The notes: generated by a model not told the origin, from the sequence alone. Shown: positions 1 through 8,490, counted from the stretch's first letter. The stretch: DNA of 51,095 nucleotides from an uncultured Lachnospiraceae bacterium (GCA_910579505.1 CAJTTZ010000019.1:1-51095); one strand, 5' to 3'. Program-made: numbers and translations.

Positions 1-76
1 CGGGGAGATTTTATTTTGTCAAAGTTCAAATTTCATCCTCTATAGGAATGCTTTTATGTCATGCTAACCGCCATGT

Positions 77-91
77 CACAGCCTGGCTGTG
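77..91 (-). terminator. Short hairpin just after the CPBP protease stop
   Basis: The 15 bases CACAGCCTGGCTGTG form a 7-bp inverted repeat around one base, 3 bases past the minus-strand stop codon. There is no clear T-run after it on the minus strand, so termination is only a guess. Bases 1-76 hold nothing else I can support. Confidence 0.25.
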
Positions 92-93
92 CC

Positions 94-879
94 TCAAATC
101 CGCGCGGAAAAGTTCATGGCTGTATGCTGTAAAAGGATACAGAGCAGGACTGAAACCGCGCCCAACAGCAAAAAGGTCAGCATAAACCATGGATTCTCGG
201 TATCTGCAGGGATAGTCATTACGATTGTATTCTGCCAGCTGTGGAAAAGCATACACAGGAGGACGCTCTTTGTCAACAGGTAGATGGCGGTAAGGATAAA
301 GCCGGTTACGACACCGACCAGCGTATAAGAAATGAGATTTTCTCCCGACTGCAGACTACCCGGCAACAGAAAATAGGGCAGATGCCACAGCACCCAGATC
401 AGACTGACGGCGGCGGAGGCGGTCAGAATATGCCATCTCTTTAGAAAACAGGGCAGCAGATAACCGCGCCAGCCCGCTTCCTCCAGTCCGCCGCCGAGGA
501 GTAACTGTCCTGCAAAGACGGAGAGGAAAACCGGGACAGTGCAGCCAGATTCCGGCAGGCGGAAACAATAGAAATTAAAAAACTGCGCCGCAAAAAGACA
601 TAGGACAATGAGATTGAAAGAGAGATGCCCGGTTTTGCCGAAAAGGAAATGCTTCAAGGCTGATAAGGGTAGAAGAGACATTTTCAATAAGAAAAGGGCA
701 CAGATTAAGGGTGAAGCGTTCTCCAGAAAATCCAGAACAGTGAAGAGAACCGGATCGGCGTTGTAGTCAGTATATGTCATAAGCCCGGCACAGAGCCATG
801 TGATAAGAAAGGTTCCGAACAGGAACGCGACTGGCTTGTAGACGGTCTTGGTTTCAACGGTTGATTTTGTGTTTTGCAT
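94..879 (-). CDS. CPBP family intramembrane metalloprotease (CAAX protease-like)
   Basis: A membrane protein of 261 residues with about seven to eight hydrophobic segments. It carries the CPBP/Abi family motifs in order: EEAGWRGYLLP (paired glutamates and an arginine), WHLPYF, and a later FHSWQN histidine motif. These residues form the metal-binding catalytic site of the family, which cleaves prenylated or other membrane substrates and in bacteria is often linked to bacteriocin self-immunity. The substrate is unknown here. The start is set at 879 because AAAGGAGG lies just upstream on the minus strand; the reading frame runs open a further 17 codons without a better site. It stands alone, divergent from the sulfur-metabolism genes. 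The family call is secure, the role is not. Confidence 0.85.
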   Translation of the reverse strand: MQNTKSTVETKTVYKPVAFLFGTFLITWLCAGLMTYTDYNADPVLFTVLDFLENASPLICALFLLKMSLLPLSALKHFLFGKTGHLSFNLIVLCLFAAQFFNFYCFRLPESGCTVPVFLSVFAGQLLLGGGLEEAGWRGYLLPCFLKRWHILTASAAVSLIWVLWHLPYFLLPGSLQSGENLISYTLVGVVTGFILTAIYLLTKSVLLCMLFHSWQNTIVMTIPADTENPWFMLTFLLLGAVSVLLCILLQHTAMNFSARI

Positions 880-1062
880 AGGGATAAACCTCCTTTGTGT
901 TTTCTGTATTTGCATTCTGCACAGATTCATTTTAGGAAAGAACGCTGGTTGCGTGCTACCAACAAAAGGTTACATTTCCGCAACGAATTGTGTCAGGAGG
1001 GTTTTCGCTCGTAATTATAAGCTGAGAACAAAAGTATATATAATTGATAGGAAAAATATGTA

Positions 1063-1091
1063 TTGTTTATCCCAGTTCTTTCTGTTATACT
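1063..1091 (+). promoter_or_regulatory. Predicted promoter for the PLP enzyme pair
   Basis: TTGTTT at 1063-1068 and TATACT at 1086-1091 are separated by 17 bases, ending 34 bases before the ATG at 1126. No riboswitch-sized leader fits between this promoter and the start codon. Confidence 0.5.
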
Positions 1092-1125
1092 GTTTCCATG
1101 TAAAGGGAGAGACGGAGGAAAAGCG

Positions 1126-2313
1126 ATGGCAAGAGAAATCGGGACAAGATGTATTCATTTGGATGAGGACGGGAAAAACCATTACGGCGCGGTCAGCTAT
1201 CCGATTTACCAGACGGCGACGTTTGCGCATCCGGGGGTGGGACAAAGCACAGGCTACGATTACAGCAGGGTACAGAATCCCACAAGAGAGCAGCTTGAGA
1301 AAGTGGTGGCTTCACTGGAAAATGGGACGGACGCGCTGGCGCTGTCCTCCGGGATGGCAGCGATTGCGCTGATGATGGAGCTGTTTTCCCCGGGAGATCA
1401 CTTGATTGTGGACGCGGATTTGTACGGCGGGAGCATCCGTTTGTTTGAGCAGATTTCAAAGAAGAATGGCATCAGCTTTACAAGCATTGACTGCTGCTGT
1501 GAGGAGATAGAGAGCAGGATTCGCGAAAACACGAAAGCGGTCTACATAGAGACTCCCACCAATCCGATGATGCATGTGACGGATATTGCAAAGACGGCGG
1601 AGGCAGCGAAGCGGCATGGATTGCTGTTGATTGTGGACAATACGTTTCTGTCTCCCTATTTTCAAAATCCGCTTGATCTGGGCGCGGATCTTGTGGTTCA
1701 CAGCGGCACGAAGTATTTAGGCGGTCATAACGACGCGCTGGCGGGTTTTCTCGTGACGAACCGGTCGGAGATCAGCCAACGGCTGCGCTTTTTGTATAAG
1801 ACGACAGGGGCTGTCCTGTCGCCTTTCGACAGCTGGCTTATCCTCCGCGGAATCAAGACGCTGGGTGTCCGCATGGAGAGAGCGCAAGAAAATGCAATGG
1901 AGATAGCAGAGTGGCTGAAGGTGCAGAAAATAGTCACGGATGTGATTTATCCGGGGCTTTCGGAGCACCCGGGTCATGCGCTTATGAAGAGACAGGCGAG
2001 AGGATTTGGCGCGATGCTGACCTTCCGGCTGGCGAGCAAGGAGGCTGCGCTGGCTGTTTTGGGAAAGGTAAAACTGATTCAGTATGCGGAGAGCCTTGGC
2101 GGGGTGGAAACGCTGATTACCTATCCGACGACACAGACCCACGCCGATGTGCCGAAGGATGTCCGGGAGAAGAACGGGATTACGGAGAGCACTTTGCGGA
2201 TGTCGGTGGGGATTGAGGACAGGCGGGATTTGTTGGCAGAGTTGGAGCGGGTTTTTTGTGAAACGAGTTCTGACACAGAGAAAGGAACGAAAGATGGCGG
2301 AGAGAAATCTTGA
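1126..2313 (+). CDS. PLP-dependent trans-sulfuration enzyme (Cys/Met metabolism family)
   Basis: A 395-residue protein of the Cys/Met metabolism PLP family (cystathionine gamma-synthase, cystathionine beta/gamma-lyase, methionine gamma-lyase, O-acetylhomoserine sulfhydrylase). The PLP lysine is K196 in SGTKYLGGH. The N-terminal YSRVQNPT motif, which contacts PLP phosphate across the dimer, is present, as is the SSGMAAI loop. Family members act on C-S bonds of cystathionine, homocysteine or methionine in the cytosol; sequence alone does not fix the reaction. The opening residues (GTRCIHLDEDGKNHYGAV) fit the cystathionine synthase/lyase branch. ATG 1126 follows GGAGG at 1114-1118. The 3' end overlaps the next gene by 20 bases, so the two enzymes are probably translationally coupled and work in one pathway. 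Confidence 0.9.
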   Translation: MAREIGTRCIHLDEDGKNHYGAVSYPIYQTATFAHPGVGQSTGYDYSRVQNPTREQLEKVVASLENGTDALALSSGMAAIALMMELFSPGDHLIVDADLYGGSIRLFEQISKKNGISFTSIDCCCEEIESRIRENTKAVYIETPTNPMMHVTDIAKTAEAAKRHGLLLIVDNTFLSPYFQNPLDLGADLVVHSGTKYLGGHNDALAGFLVTNRSEISQRLRFLYKTTGAVLSPFDSWLILRGIKTLGVRMERAQENAMEIAEWLKVQKIVTDVIYPGLSEHPGHALMKRQARGFGAMLTFRLASKEAALAVLGKVKLIQYAESLGGVETLITYPTTQTHADVPKDVREKNGITESTLRMSVGIEDRRDLLAELERVFCETSSDTEKGTKDGGEKS

Positions 2314-3484
2314 TTTTGACAGCGTGATTGAGAGAAGAAATACCCGGTCGTTAAAATATGATTTTGCGGCGGAAAGGGGGATGTCTGAGGACATACTGCC
2401 GATGTGGGTGGCGGACATGGATTTTAAGACGTCCTCTTACATAGAAGATGCGCTTGCCGAGCGGGTGAGGGAAGGCGTTTTCGGTTACAGCGAGGTGAAA
2501 ACGCCCTATTTTGAGACCGTGAGCGACTGGATGGTCAGGCGGCACGGCTGGCAGCCGCGGGAGGAGTGGCTTGTGAAAACGCCGGGCGTGGTGACGGCGC
2601 TTGCCATGGCAGTGAAAGCGTACACAGAGCCGGGGGATGCTGTACTGATCCAGCTCCCTGTGTATTATCCTTTCGCGGAAGTGATAGAGGACAACGGGCG
2701 CCGCGTGGTGAGTAACACGCTGTACCGGGGTGAGGATAACCGCTATCATATGGATTTGGCGGATTTTGAACAGAAGATTGTGCAGAATAAGGTGAAGCTG
2801 TTTCTTCTCTGCAATCCGCACAACCCGGTGGGGAGAGTGTGGACAAAGGAGGAGCTGATCCGGCTGGGTGATATCTGCATGGAACATGGCGTGACTGTTG
2901 TCAGTGATGAGATCCATGAGGATTTTGTGTTTCAGGGAAAGCATCAGGTATTTGCGGGCCTGAAAAAGGAGTACGAGGACCGCTGTATCATCTGTACGTC
3001 TCCAAGCAAAACCTTTAATCTTGCGACCATGGTATTATCAAATATTTTCATCCCCAACCGGGATTTGCGGCAACGCTTTAGGAAGCAGCTTGATGCGGCC
3101 GGGATCAGCCAGCTTGGCGTGATGGGGCTGATCGCCTGTGAGACGGCTTACAGCAAGGGAGAGGAGTGGTATTTGGCAATGCACGCGTATGTGCGGGACA
3201 ACATTGCTTATGTAAAAAATTATGTGGAACAAAATCTATCCGGCGTGAAGATGACAGAGCATGAGGGAACTTATCTGGTGTGGCTGGATTTTTCCGGGAC
3301 AGGGTTATCGGAAACCGAACTGGAAGATTTGATCGTACACAGGGCCAGGCTGTGGTTGGATGGCGGCGCAATGTTCGGGGAGTGCGGAAAGGGCTTCCAG
3401 AGGATCAACGTGGCATGTCCGAGAAGTATTTTGGAAGAAGCGATGAAGAGATTGGAGGAGGCGCTTAAGGGAACAATCGGATAG
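2294..3484 (+). CDS. MalY/PatB-type aminotransferase (probable C-S beta-lyase)
   Basis: A 396-residue fold-type I PLP enzyme of the MalY/PatB group, whose members cleave cystathionine or other C-S conjugates by beta-elimination. The N-terminal signature RRNTRSLKYD and the following LPMWVADMDF are typical of this group. NPHNPVGRVW contacts the cofactor, SDEIHEDFV supplies the pyridine-binding aspartate, and SPSKTFNLA carries the Schiff-base lysine K239. The ATG at 2294 lies inside the end of the preceding PLP gene in another frame, with AAAGGA 8-13 bases upstream. Pairing a gamma-synthase/lyase with a PatB-like beta-lyase suggests a small operon for cysteine-homocysteine interconversion or methionine recovery. 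A transaminase role is less likely but cannot be excluded. Confidence 0.9.
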   Translation: MAERNLDFDSVIERRNTRSLKYDFAAERGMSEDILPMWVADMDFKTSSYIEDALAERVREGVFGYSEVKTPYFETVSDWMVRRHGWQPREEWLVKTPGVVTALAMAVKAYTEPGDAVLIQLPVYYPFAEVIEDNGRRVVSNTLYRGEDNRYHMDLADFEQKIVQNKVKLFLLCNPHNPVGRVWTKEELIRLGDICMEHGVTVVSDEIHEDFVFQGKHQVFAGLKKEYEDRCIICTSPSKTFNLATMVLSNIFIPNRDLRQRFRKQLDAAGISQLGVMGLIACETAYSKGEEWYLAMHAYVRDNIAYVKNYVEQNLSGVKMTEHEGTYLVWLDFSGTGLSETELEDLIVHRARLWLDGGAMFGECGKGFQRINVACPRSILEEAMKRLEEALKGTIG

Positions 3485-3592
3485 CCATTTGGGTTAACGC
3501 CCTGTATTATGGAGAAGAATGTGCGCGTTTGACCGTAATATCTGTATCGGAACGCTTTACCGTACCAGAGTGCAACAGAAAATTGAACAGTC

Positions 3593-3622
3593 TTGACAAG
3601 CGTTAACAGAAATTTTTATAAT
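3593..3622 (+). promoter_or_regulatory. Near-consensus housekeeping promoter of the chemoreceptor gene
   Basis: Perfect TTGACA (3593-3598) and perfect TATAAT (3617-3622) with an 18-base spacer. The -10 box contains an in-frame ATG at 3621, which therefore cannot be the translation start. Transcription would begin near 3629, leaving a leader of only about 15 bases before the ATG at 3645. Confidence 0.8.
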
Positions 3623-3644
3623 GGGAAACGAGGGGGTTGGTGAA

Positions 3645-5618
3645 ATGAAAAGCATACGTACGAAAATCAGCTTGTGTCTCATTTTAACTGTTCTGTTAGG
3701 CCTGGTGGCATCTGGAACTTCCAGTATTGCGCTCAATTATAACAGCACCATGACGACTGTGGAGCAGATGATGAGCGAAACCGCGGTTCTGGCGGCGGGT
3801 CGTGCCCAGCAGGAGCTCGCGTCCTACAAAAATGTTGTCATGGAGGTTGGCCATATTCCGCAGCTTGCCGATTCCGACGTTTCGGTGGAGGAGAAGCAGG
3901 CTATTATGGATGAGCGTGTATCCATGCACGGTTTCCAGAGGGGAAACATTATCGGCGCTAACGGCATCAGTATCTTTGACGGCAAAGATTATTCTGACCG
4001 CGAGTATGTGCGTCAGGCGCTGCAGGGAAATATATATGTGTCGGAGCCGTTAATCAGCAAGATTACCGGGCAGCTGTCCATTATGGTTGCGGCACCTCTT
4101 TATGCCGAGGAAGCTTATGGTTCTTCCATTGTCGGCGTGGTTTATTTTGTACCTCAGGAGACGTTTTTGAATGATATTGTGACAGCTATCCAGATCGGTG
4201 AGAACAGCCGGGCGTACATGATTAATAAGACCGGCGATACGATTGCGGATATTACGCTTGAGACGATCACGGTCCAGAATATTGAGGCGGAAGCGCAGAG
4301 CGATCCGTCGCTGCAGGAACTGGCGGCGATCCATAGCGAAATGCGCCAGGGGAAAAACGGATTTGGCGCTTATATGAGCGACGGGCATCCAATGTTTGCG
4401 GCATATGCGCCCGTGCCGGACACGGACGGCTGGAGCATTGCGGTGACGGCCCCGCAGGTCAATTATCTGGCTTCCACGCGTGACGCCATTGTCGTAAATC
4501 TTACAGTGATTGTGATTTCCATACTGATTTCCGTTGTGATCGCCCTGGCTCTGGCCCGCAATATCGGCAGTCCCATGAAAGCGTGCGTCAATCGGATGAA
4601 GCTGCTGGTGGAGGGAGACCTGGAAACGCCGATGCCCAAAATTAAGAACAGGGACGAGACGGGTGTGCTTGCCAGATCGACGGAATCTCTTGTGGCAGGG
4701 TTGAGTATTGTGATCAACGATATCAGTTATCTTTTAAACGAGATGGCTAATCAGAATCTGGATGTCCGCACGGAGCACGAGGAAGTGTATGTGGGCAGTT
4801 TCCAGAACATTCTGCTTTCCATGCGGAATATGAGAAAAGAGCTCAGCGGCGCTATGCGTCAGGTCAACCATTCCGCAGGGGAGGTATCTGATGCCAGCGA
4901 CCAGCTGTCGGCCAGCGCACAGATGCTCAGTCAGGGCACAACGGAGCAGGCTAGTTCTGTGGAGGAACTTGCGGCGCGTATCAGCGTTATTTCCGATCAG
5001 GTGAAGCATACGGCGAGCGGTGCGCTGGAAGTTAGGAGCCAGACGCATCAGACCGGCGAGGAAGTGCTTCTGTGTAATCAGAAGATGCAGAGTCTGGTGG
5101 AAGCCATGGAGAGGATCCAGACAAGCTCTGAGGAGATAGAAAAGATCTTAAAGACAATAGACGACATTGCGTTCCAGACGAATATACTTGCCCTGAATGC
5201 GGCAGTGGAGGCGGCGAGAGCCGGGGCCGCAGGAAAAGGATTTGCCGTTGTGGCGGAGGAAGTCCGTAATCTTGCCGGGAAATCCGCGCAGGCGGCGCAG
5301 AATACTTCGGAGCTGATCGAAAATTCCACAGAGGCAGTACATATCGGTACGGAAATTGCCCAGAATACAGCTGACGTCCTGTTAGGCGTTGTGAACAGTA
5401 TTCAGGCAGTGGTGGAGGCGATAGACAACATTGCCACGGTATCAGGCGAACAGTCCGAGTCGGTGGAGCAGGTGTCCGAGGGCATCAACCAGATTTCGAT
5501 TGTGGTACAGAACAACAGCGCTACCGCGGAGGAGAGCGCGGCGGCAAGCGAGGAGCTTTCCGCGGAGGCGACATGCCTGAAAGAGCTGGTGGATCAGTTT
5601 ACACTGGCGTCGGAATAA
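3645..5618 (+). CDS. Methyl-accepting chemotaxis protein with extracellular Cache-type sensor
   Basis: A 657-residue chemoreceptor. Order: TM1 about residues 8-30; an extracytoplasmic region about 35-275 resembling a double Cache (it contains FDGKDYSDREYV and ending AAYAPVPDTDGWSI); TM2 about 283-305; HAMP about 306-360; a signalling domain with the conserved hairpin tip ending VVAEEVRNLAGKSAQAA. It would sense a small molecule outside the cell and control CheA through CheW. There is no obvious CheR-tether pentapeptide at the C terminus. ATG 3645 is preferred over 3621 because GAGGGGG precedes it and 3621 lies in the -10 box. A CheW-like gene occurs about 4 kb downstream, but no cheA was seen in the window. 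Confidence 0.92.
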   Translation: MKSIRTKISLCLILTVLLGLVASGTSSIALNYNSTMTTVEQMMSETAVLAAGRAQQELASYKNVVMEVGHIPQLADSDVSVEEKQAIMDERVSMHGFQRGNIIGANGISIFDGKDYSDREYVRQALQGNIYVSEPLISKITGQLSIMVAAPLYAEEAYGSSIVGVVYFVPQETFLNDIVTAIQIGENSRAYMINKTGDTIADITLETITVQNIEAEAQSDPSLQELAAIHSEMRQGKNGFGAYMSDGHPMFAAYAPVPDTDGWSIAVTAPQVNYLASTRDAIVVNLTVIVISILISVVIALALARNIGSPMKACVNRMKLLVEGDLETPMPKIKNRDETGVLARSTESLVAGLSIVINDISYLLNEMANQNLDVRTEHEEVYVGSFQNILLSMRNMRKELSGAMRQVNHSAGEVSDASDQLSASAQMLSQGTTEQASSVEELAARISVISDQVKHTASGALEVRSQTHQTGEEVLLCNQKMQSLVEAMERIQTSSEEIEKILKTIDDIAFQTNILALNAAVEAARAGAAGKGFAVVAEEVRNLAGKSAQAAQNTSELIENSTEAVHIGTEIAQNTADVLLGVVNSIQAVVEAIDNIATVSGEQSESVEQVSEGINQISIVVQNNSATAEESAAASEELSAEATCLKELVDQFTLASE

Positions 5619-5633
5619 GAGAGGGATGGGAAG

Positions 5634-5662
5634 GGACCGCATGTGAGGCGGTCTCTTTTTTT
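5634..5662 (+). terminator. Rho-independent terminator after the chemoreceptor gene
   Basis: The stem GACCGC (5635-5640) pairs with GCGGTC (5648-5653) across a 7-base loop and is followed by a T-rich run to 5662. Confidence 0.8.
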
Positions 5663-5714
5663 CGCGAATAAGCTTTTTTTACAGTTAGAGGGAGAGAGAA
5701 AGGAGATTGCAGGC

Positions 5715-6209
5715 ATGATGAAGGTAATATGTTTTCATAACCCGGAGGAGATAAACGGATATCTGAGTAACTGGTTTTTGGCGGATTTTTGTGTGGGGGA
5801 CATTAGGTTTTCTTCTATGGAGCAGTATATGATGTATCAGAAAGCAGTTCTTTTTCAGGATACGGATACTGCGGAAGAAATATTAAAAACACCTAATGTT
5901 GGAAAAATTAAGGGCTTGGGACGCTCTGTAAAAAATTATGAGGATGCGGTATGGAATGGAATGCGGCAGATAGTTGTTTATGAGGGGTTATTGGAAAAGT
6001 TTCAACAAAATGAGGAATTGAAACAAAAACTTCTGGCAACGAAAAATCATATGTTGGCAGAATGCGCAGTTCAGGATAAAATATGGGGAATTGGTCTTTC
6101 TATGAAGGATGAAAGGCGGTTTGACCTGAATGAGTGGCAGGGACAAAATTTGCTGGGATTTGCGTTGATGTGTGTGAGGGAGAAGCTAAATGGTGACCGA
6201 AAAAAATAA
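5715..6209 (+). CDS. NADAR family protein (predicted N-glycosidase acting on ADP-ribose-type substrates)
   Basis: About 164 residues, matching the NADAR/YbiA/DUF1768 fold. YLSNWF near the start, then FSSMEQYMMYQKA, and later WGIGLSMKD and LNEWQGQNLLGFALM are the usual conserved blocks. Characterised members act as N-glycosidases on riboflavin intermediates (YbiA-like) or remove ADP-ribose from DNA guanine, and NADAR genes are sometimes found with ADP-ribosyltransferase toxins. No DarT-like toxin is visible next to it, so the role is open. The AAAGGAG at about 5699-5705 supports ATG 5715 (or 5718). A broken MazG-like gene follows. Confidence 0.8.
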   Translation: MMKVICFHNPEEINGYLSNWFLADFCVGDIRFSSMEQYMMYQKAVLFQDTDTAEEILKTPNVGKIKGLGRSVKNYEDAVWNGMRQIVVYEGLLEKFQQNEELKQKLLATKNHMLAECAVQDKIWGIGLSMKDERRFDLNEWQGQNLLGFALMCVREKLNGDRKK

Positions 6210-6232
6210 AGGGAACGGGATGGTGAAAATAC

Positions 6233-6403
6233 ATGAGCCATGGTAAATTAGTGCGCGATAAAATCCCGCAGATTATAGCTGCCGCGGGAAAGAAACCCAT
6301 TACAAGGATTCTGGGGCAGGAAGAGTATCTTGTAGCGCTTGACAGGAAATTGAACGAGGAAAAGGGGCGAGAGGATTTATTGTACTGGAATTTCAATTTA
6401 TAA
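6233..6403 (+). pseudogene. Truncated MazG-like / phosphoribosyl-ATP pyrophosphohydrolase-like remnant
   Basis: A 56-codon frame opening with SHGKLVRDKIPQII, the conserved start of small all-alpha NTP pyrophosphohydrolase-like (COG4997-type) proteins, and continuing through RILGQEEYLVALDRKLNEE. Family members are about 100 residues and continue with a helix beginning EVxE; here the match stops after LNEE and the frame ends after an unrelated tail. It is probably a 3'-truncated relic. The ribosome binding site is weak (AAGGGAACGGGA). Confidence 0.6.
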
Positions 6404-6462
6404 CTGAAGACACGACATGTCGGTGTTAAATTTGAAAAAACTGTGAACTGACATTTTAGCTA

Positions 6463-6491
6463 TTGACTTTTAAGATGACGGGGTGTATCAT
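6463..6491 (+). promoter_or_regulatory. Predicted promoter of the MarR-MATE cassette
   Basis: TTGACT (6463-6468), a 17-base spacer, then TATCAT (6486-6491). The first MarR-type palindrome starts 12 bases after the -10 box, where a bound regulator would block initiation. Confidence 0.6.
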
Positions 6492-6503
6492 AGCTTTGTT
6501 TAT

Positions 6504-6515
6504 TTAGAATTCTAA
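6504..6515. promoter_or_regulatory. Operator copy 1, palindrome TTAGAATTCTAA
   Basis: A perfect 12-bp palindrome between the predicted promoter and the marR start. Identical cores recur at 6983-6994 and 7082-7093, each in a gap of this cassette, so it is the likely binding site of the MarR protein encoded at 6537-6962. Confidence 0.7.
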
Positions 6516-6536
6516 TTACATAACGGGAGGCTATTC

Positions 6537-6962
6537 ATGGACGAACAAAAGCTGATGGAAAAATATGATAAGTTGAATCGGAGGATACGGAGATACTTTG
6601 CGAGTTTTTTCACTGATACATCAATCACCAGTGTTCAAGCGCTTATTTTACATTATATTATTGTTGAATCGGAAAAAAGAGATATTTTTCCGAAGGACTT
6701 AGAAGAATTTTTGGAGATCAAAGGCTCCTCTATCACAAGCCTTATCAGCAATCTGGAGCGTAATGGGTATTTGCGGCGGGAGAGTCTGGCGAGTGACGGG
6801 CGGTATAAAAAACTTGTACTGACGGAGCAGACACTTGCGATACAGGATGATATAACCGAACGCATTGGGGAGTATATGCACAGTATTTTTGTTGGGATTT
6901 CCGAGGATGATTTAAAAATTTTTGAAAAGGTCATTATGCAAATGACGGAGAATACGAGGTAG
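6537..6962 (+). CDS. MarR family transcriptional regulator
   Basis: A 141-residue winged-helix regulator. The recognition region (FLEIKGSSITSLISNLERNGYL) and the wing (RRESLASDGRYKKLVLT) are characteristic of MarR proteins, with dimerisation helices at both ends. Members are usually ligand-releasable repressors of neighbouring efflux genes. It follows its own promoter and operator and precedes a MATE exporter about 150 bases downstream, so local autorepression plus control of the exporter is the simplest reading. The ribosome binding site is GGGAGG about 8 bases before ATG. The inducer cannot be told from the sequence. Confidence 0.88.
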   Translation: MDEQKLMEKYDKLNRRIRRYFASFFTDTSITSVQALILHYIIVESEKRDIFPKDLEEFLEIKGSSITSLISNLERNGYLRRESLASDGRYKKLVLTEQTLAIQDDITERIGEYMHSIFVGISEDDLKIFEKVIMQMTENTR

Positions 6963-6978
6963 GTATTCTTTTGTTCAT

Positions 6979-6998
6979 ATATTTAGAATTCTAAATAT
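6979..6998. promoter_or_regulatory. Operator copy 2, 20-bp palindrome
   Basis: ATATTTAGAATTCTAAATAT is a perfect 20-bp palindrome containing the same 12-bp core as the other two sites. It lies just after marR and before a short leader reading frame. This is the most symmetrical copy and probably the strongest site. Confidence 0.7.
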
Positions 6999-7017
6999 AG
7001 AGAAGGGAGGGCTATCA

Positions 7018-7065
7018 ATGAGATTTCCAACTGCAAGAAATGTACCAGTAATAATCGGAATCTAA
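7018..7065 (+). CDS. Possible 15-residue leader peptide (MRFPTARNVPVIIGI)
   Basis: A short frame behind a strong GAAGGGAGGG ribosome binding site, placed between operator copies 2 and 3. It may be a true leader peptide, or the decayed start of a gene lost when the cassette was assembled. There is no support beyond the ribosome binding site and its position. Confidence 0.3.
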   Translation: MRFPTARNVPVIIGI

Positions 7066-7081
7066 TTTTTTAATCTTATAT

Positions 7082-7093
7082 TTAGAATTCTAA
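7082..7093. promoter_or_regulatory. Operator copy 3, in the MATE leader
   Basis: A third exact TTAGAATTCTAA, ending 3 bases before the AAAGGAGG that serves the MATE gene. Repressor bound here would sit immediately upstream of the exporter. Confidence 0.68.
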
Positions 7094-7113
7094 TTAAAGG
7101 AGGAGTATTTATT

Positions 7114-8490
7114 ATGAACACTACACAGATAACAGAGAATCCACTTGGCTATGAGCGGATTGGCAGGCTGCTTGCGAGCTATGCGATACCAAGCATTATT
7201 TCTCTTATCATCAATTCACTCTACAACATGGTAGACCAGATTTTTATTGGTCAGGGCGTAGGCTTTCTTGGAAATGGTGCGACAAATATTATCGCTCCGA
7301 TTGCCACGATAGCGATTGCGGTTGCTACTCTATTTGGTGATGGTCTTGCGGCATTTTTCAGCCTGAATTTAGGGCAGGGCAATGCGGATAAGGCGGCAAA
7401 GGGCGTGGGAACTGCTGTGATCGCTTCTGGCATTATCAGTGTACTTTATGCGGTGTTCGCCTTTATTTTCTTAAGTCCCCTGTGCCGTATTTTTGGCGCA
7501 ACGGACAGCCTGATGCCGTATGCGGTTGGATATGGCCGTATTATTGTGATCGGCTTTCCTTTTGCGATTGTGGCAACGGTTATCAATTCCGCAATCCGTA
7601 CTGATGGAAGCCCGCGCTATGCTATGTTTGCCATGATGATCGGTGCGATCCTCAATACAATCCTTGACCCGATTTTTATTTTTGTATTTCATTGGGGAGT
7701 TGAGGGCGCTGCTGCAGCCACGGTACTTTCGCAGCTTGTGGGCCTGCTTTGCAATGTTGCCTATCTGTTTAAATTCAAGACGATTCAGTTTGGAAGGGCT
7801 TCTCTGGTTATGAACTGGTCTGTTGCCTGCAGGATGGCAAGTCTTGGATTTGCAAGCTGTTTTAATAACCTGACATCAACGGTAGTGGCTTTTGTATCAA
7901 ACAACCTGCTGACTAAATATGGTGCGCTTTCGGCCTATGGCCCGGACATTCCTCTGACTACGTTCGGTATGTGCATGAAGGTGAGTATGATTGCGTTTTC
8001 CGTAGGTATCGGAGTAGCAAGCGGCAGCCAGCCGATCATAGGTTTTAATTATGGCGCACAGAAATATGACAGGGTAAAAAAGACATTTTTATTGAGTGCA
8101 GGTGTCTGTACAATTATCACATGTGTGGCATGGGTGATCTTCCAGTGTTTCCCACTGCAGCTTATCCGGATTTTTGGTACAGAATCCAGTTTGTATGAGG
8201 AATTTGCTGTACAGTGCTTCCGCATTTATCTTCTGCTGACATTTTTAAATGGAGTGCAGATGTGTGCAGGTGTACTGTTTCAGGCAATCGGCCAGCCGGT
8301 CAAAGCTGCGGTTGCTTCCCTTTCAAAGCAGTTGTTGTTCTATATCCCTGCAATGCTGATCTTATCGAGGATTTGGGGGCTGACAGGTATTCTTATGGCG
8401 GGGCCGACCGCAGATGTATTGGCGTTTATCCTCTGTATGATCCTTTGCTTTAAAGAAGTTAAGAAGATGGAGAAGGCAGGAACACACTAA
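7114..8490 (+). CDS. MATE family multidrug/toxin exporter
   Basis: A 458-residue, roughly 12-helix membrane protein of the MATE (DinF/NorM-like) family. The N-terminal block PSIISLIINSLYNMVDQIFIGQGVG is represented here by a SIISLIINSLYNMVDQIF run, a hallmark of clostridial MATE proteins, and the mid-protein GSQPIIGFNYGAQ is the second conserved block. Such proteins use a Na+ or H+ gradient to extrude cationic drugs or metabolites. A strong AAAGGAGG precedes ATG 7114. It lies downstream of a MarR gene and three matching operators, which predicts ligand-induced expression, and only 22 bases upstream of a kinase-like gene, so it probably shares a transcript with it. Confidence 0.9.
   Translation: MNTTQITENPLGYERIGRLLASYAIPSIISLIINSLYNMVDQIFIGQGVGFLGNGATNIIAPIATIAIAVATLFGDGLAAFFSLNLGQGNADKAAKGVGTAVIASGIISVLYAVFAFIFLSPLCRIFGATDSLMPYAVGYGRIIVIGFPFAIVATVINSAIRTDGSPRYAMFAMMIGAILNTILDPIFIFVFHWGVEGAAAATVLSQLVGLLCNVAYLFKFKTIQFGRASLVMNWSVACRMASLGFASCFNNLTSTVVAFVSNNLLTKYGALSAYGPDIPLTTFGMCMKVSMIAFSVGIGVASGSQPIIGFNYGAQKYDRVKKTFLLSAGVCTIITCVAWVIFQCFPLQLIRIFGTESSLYEEFAVQCFRIYLLLTFLNGVQMCAGVLFQAIGQPVKAAVASLSKQLLFYIPAMLILSRIWGLTGILMAGPTADVLAFILCMILCFKEVKKMEKAGTH

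Noticed and set aside
3621..3647. ATG 3621 as the start of the chemoreceptor
   Set aside because: It lies inside the -10 box; ATG 3645 has a ribosome binding site and suits the first membrane helix.
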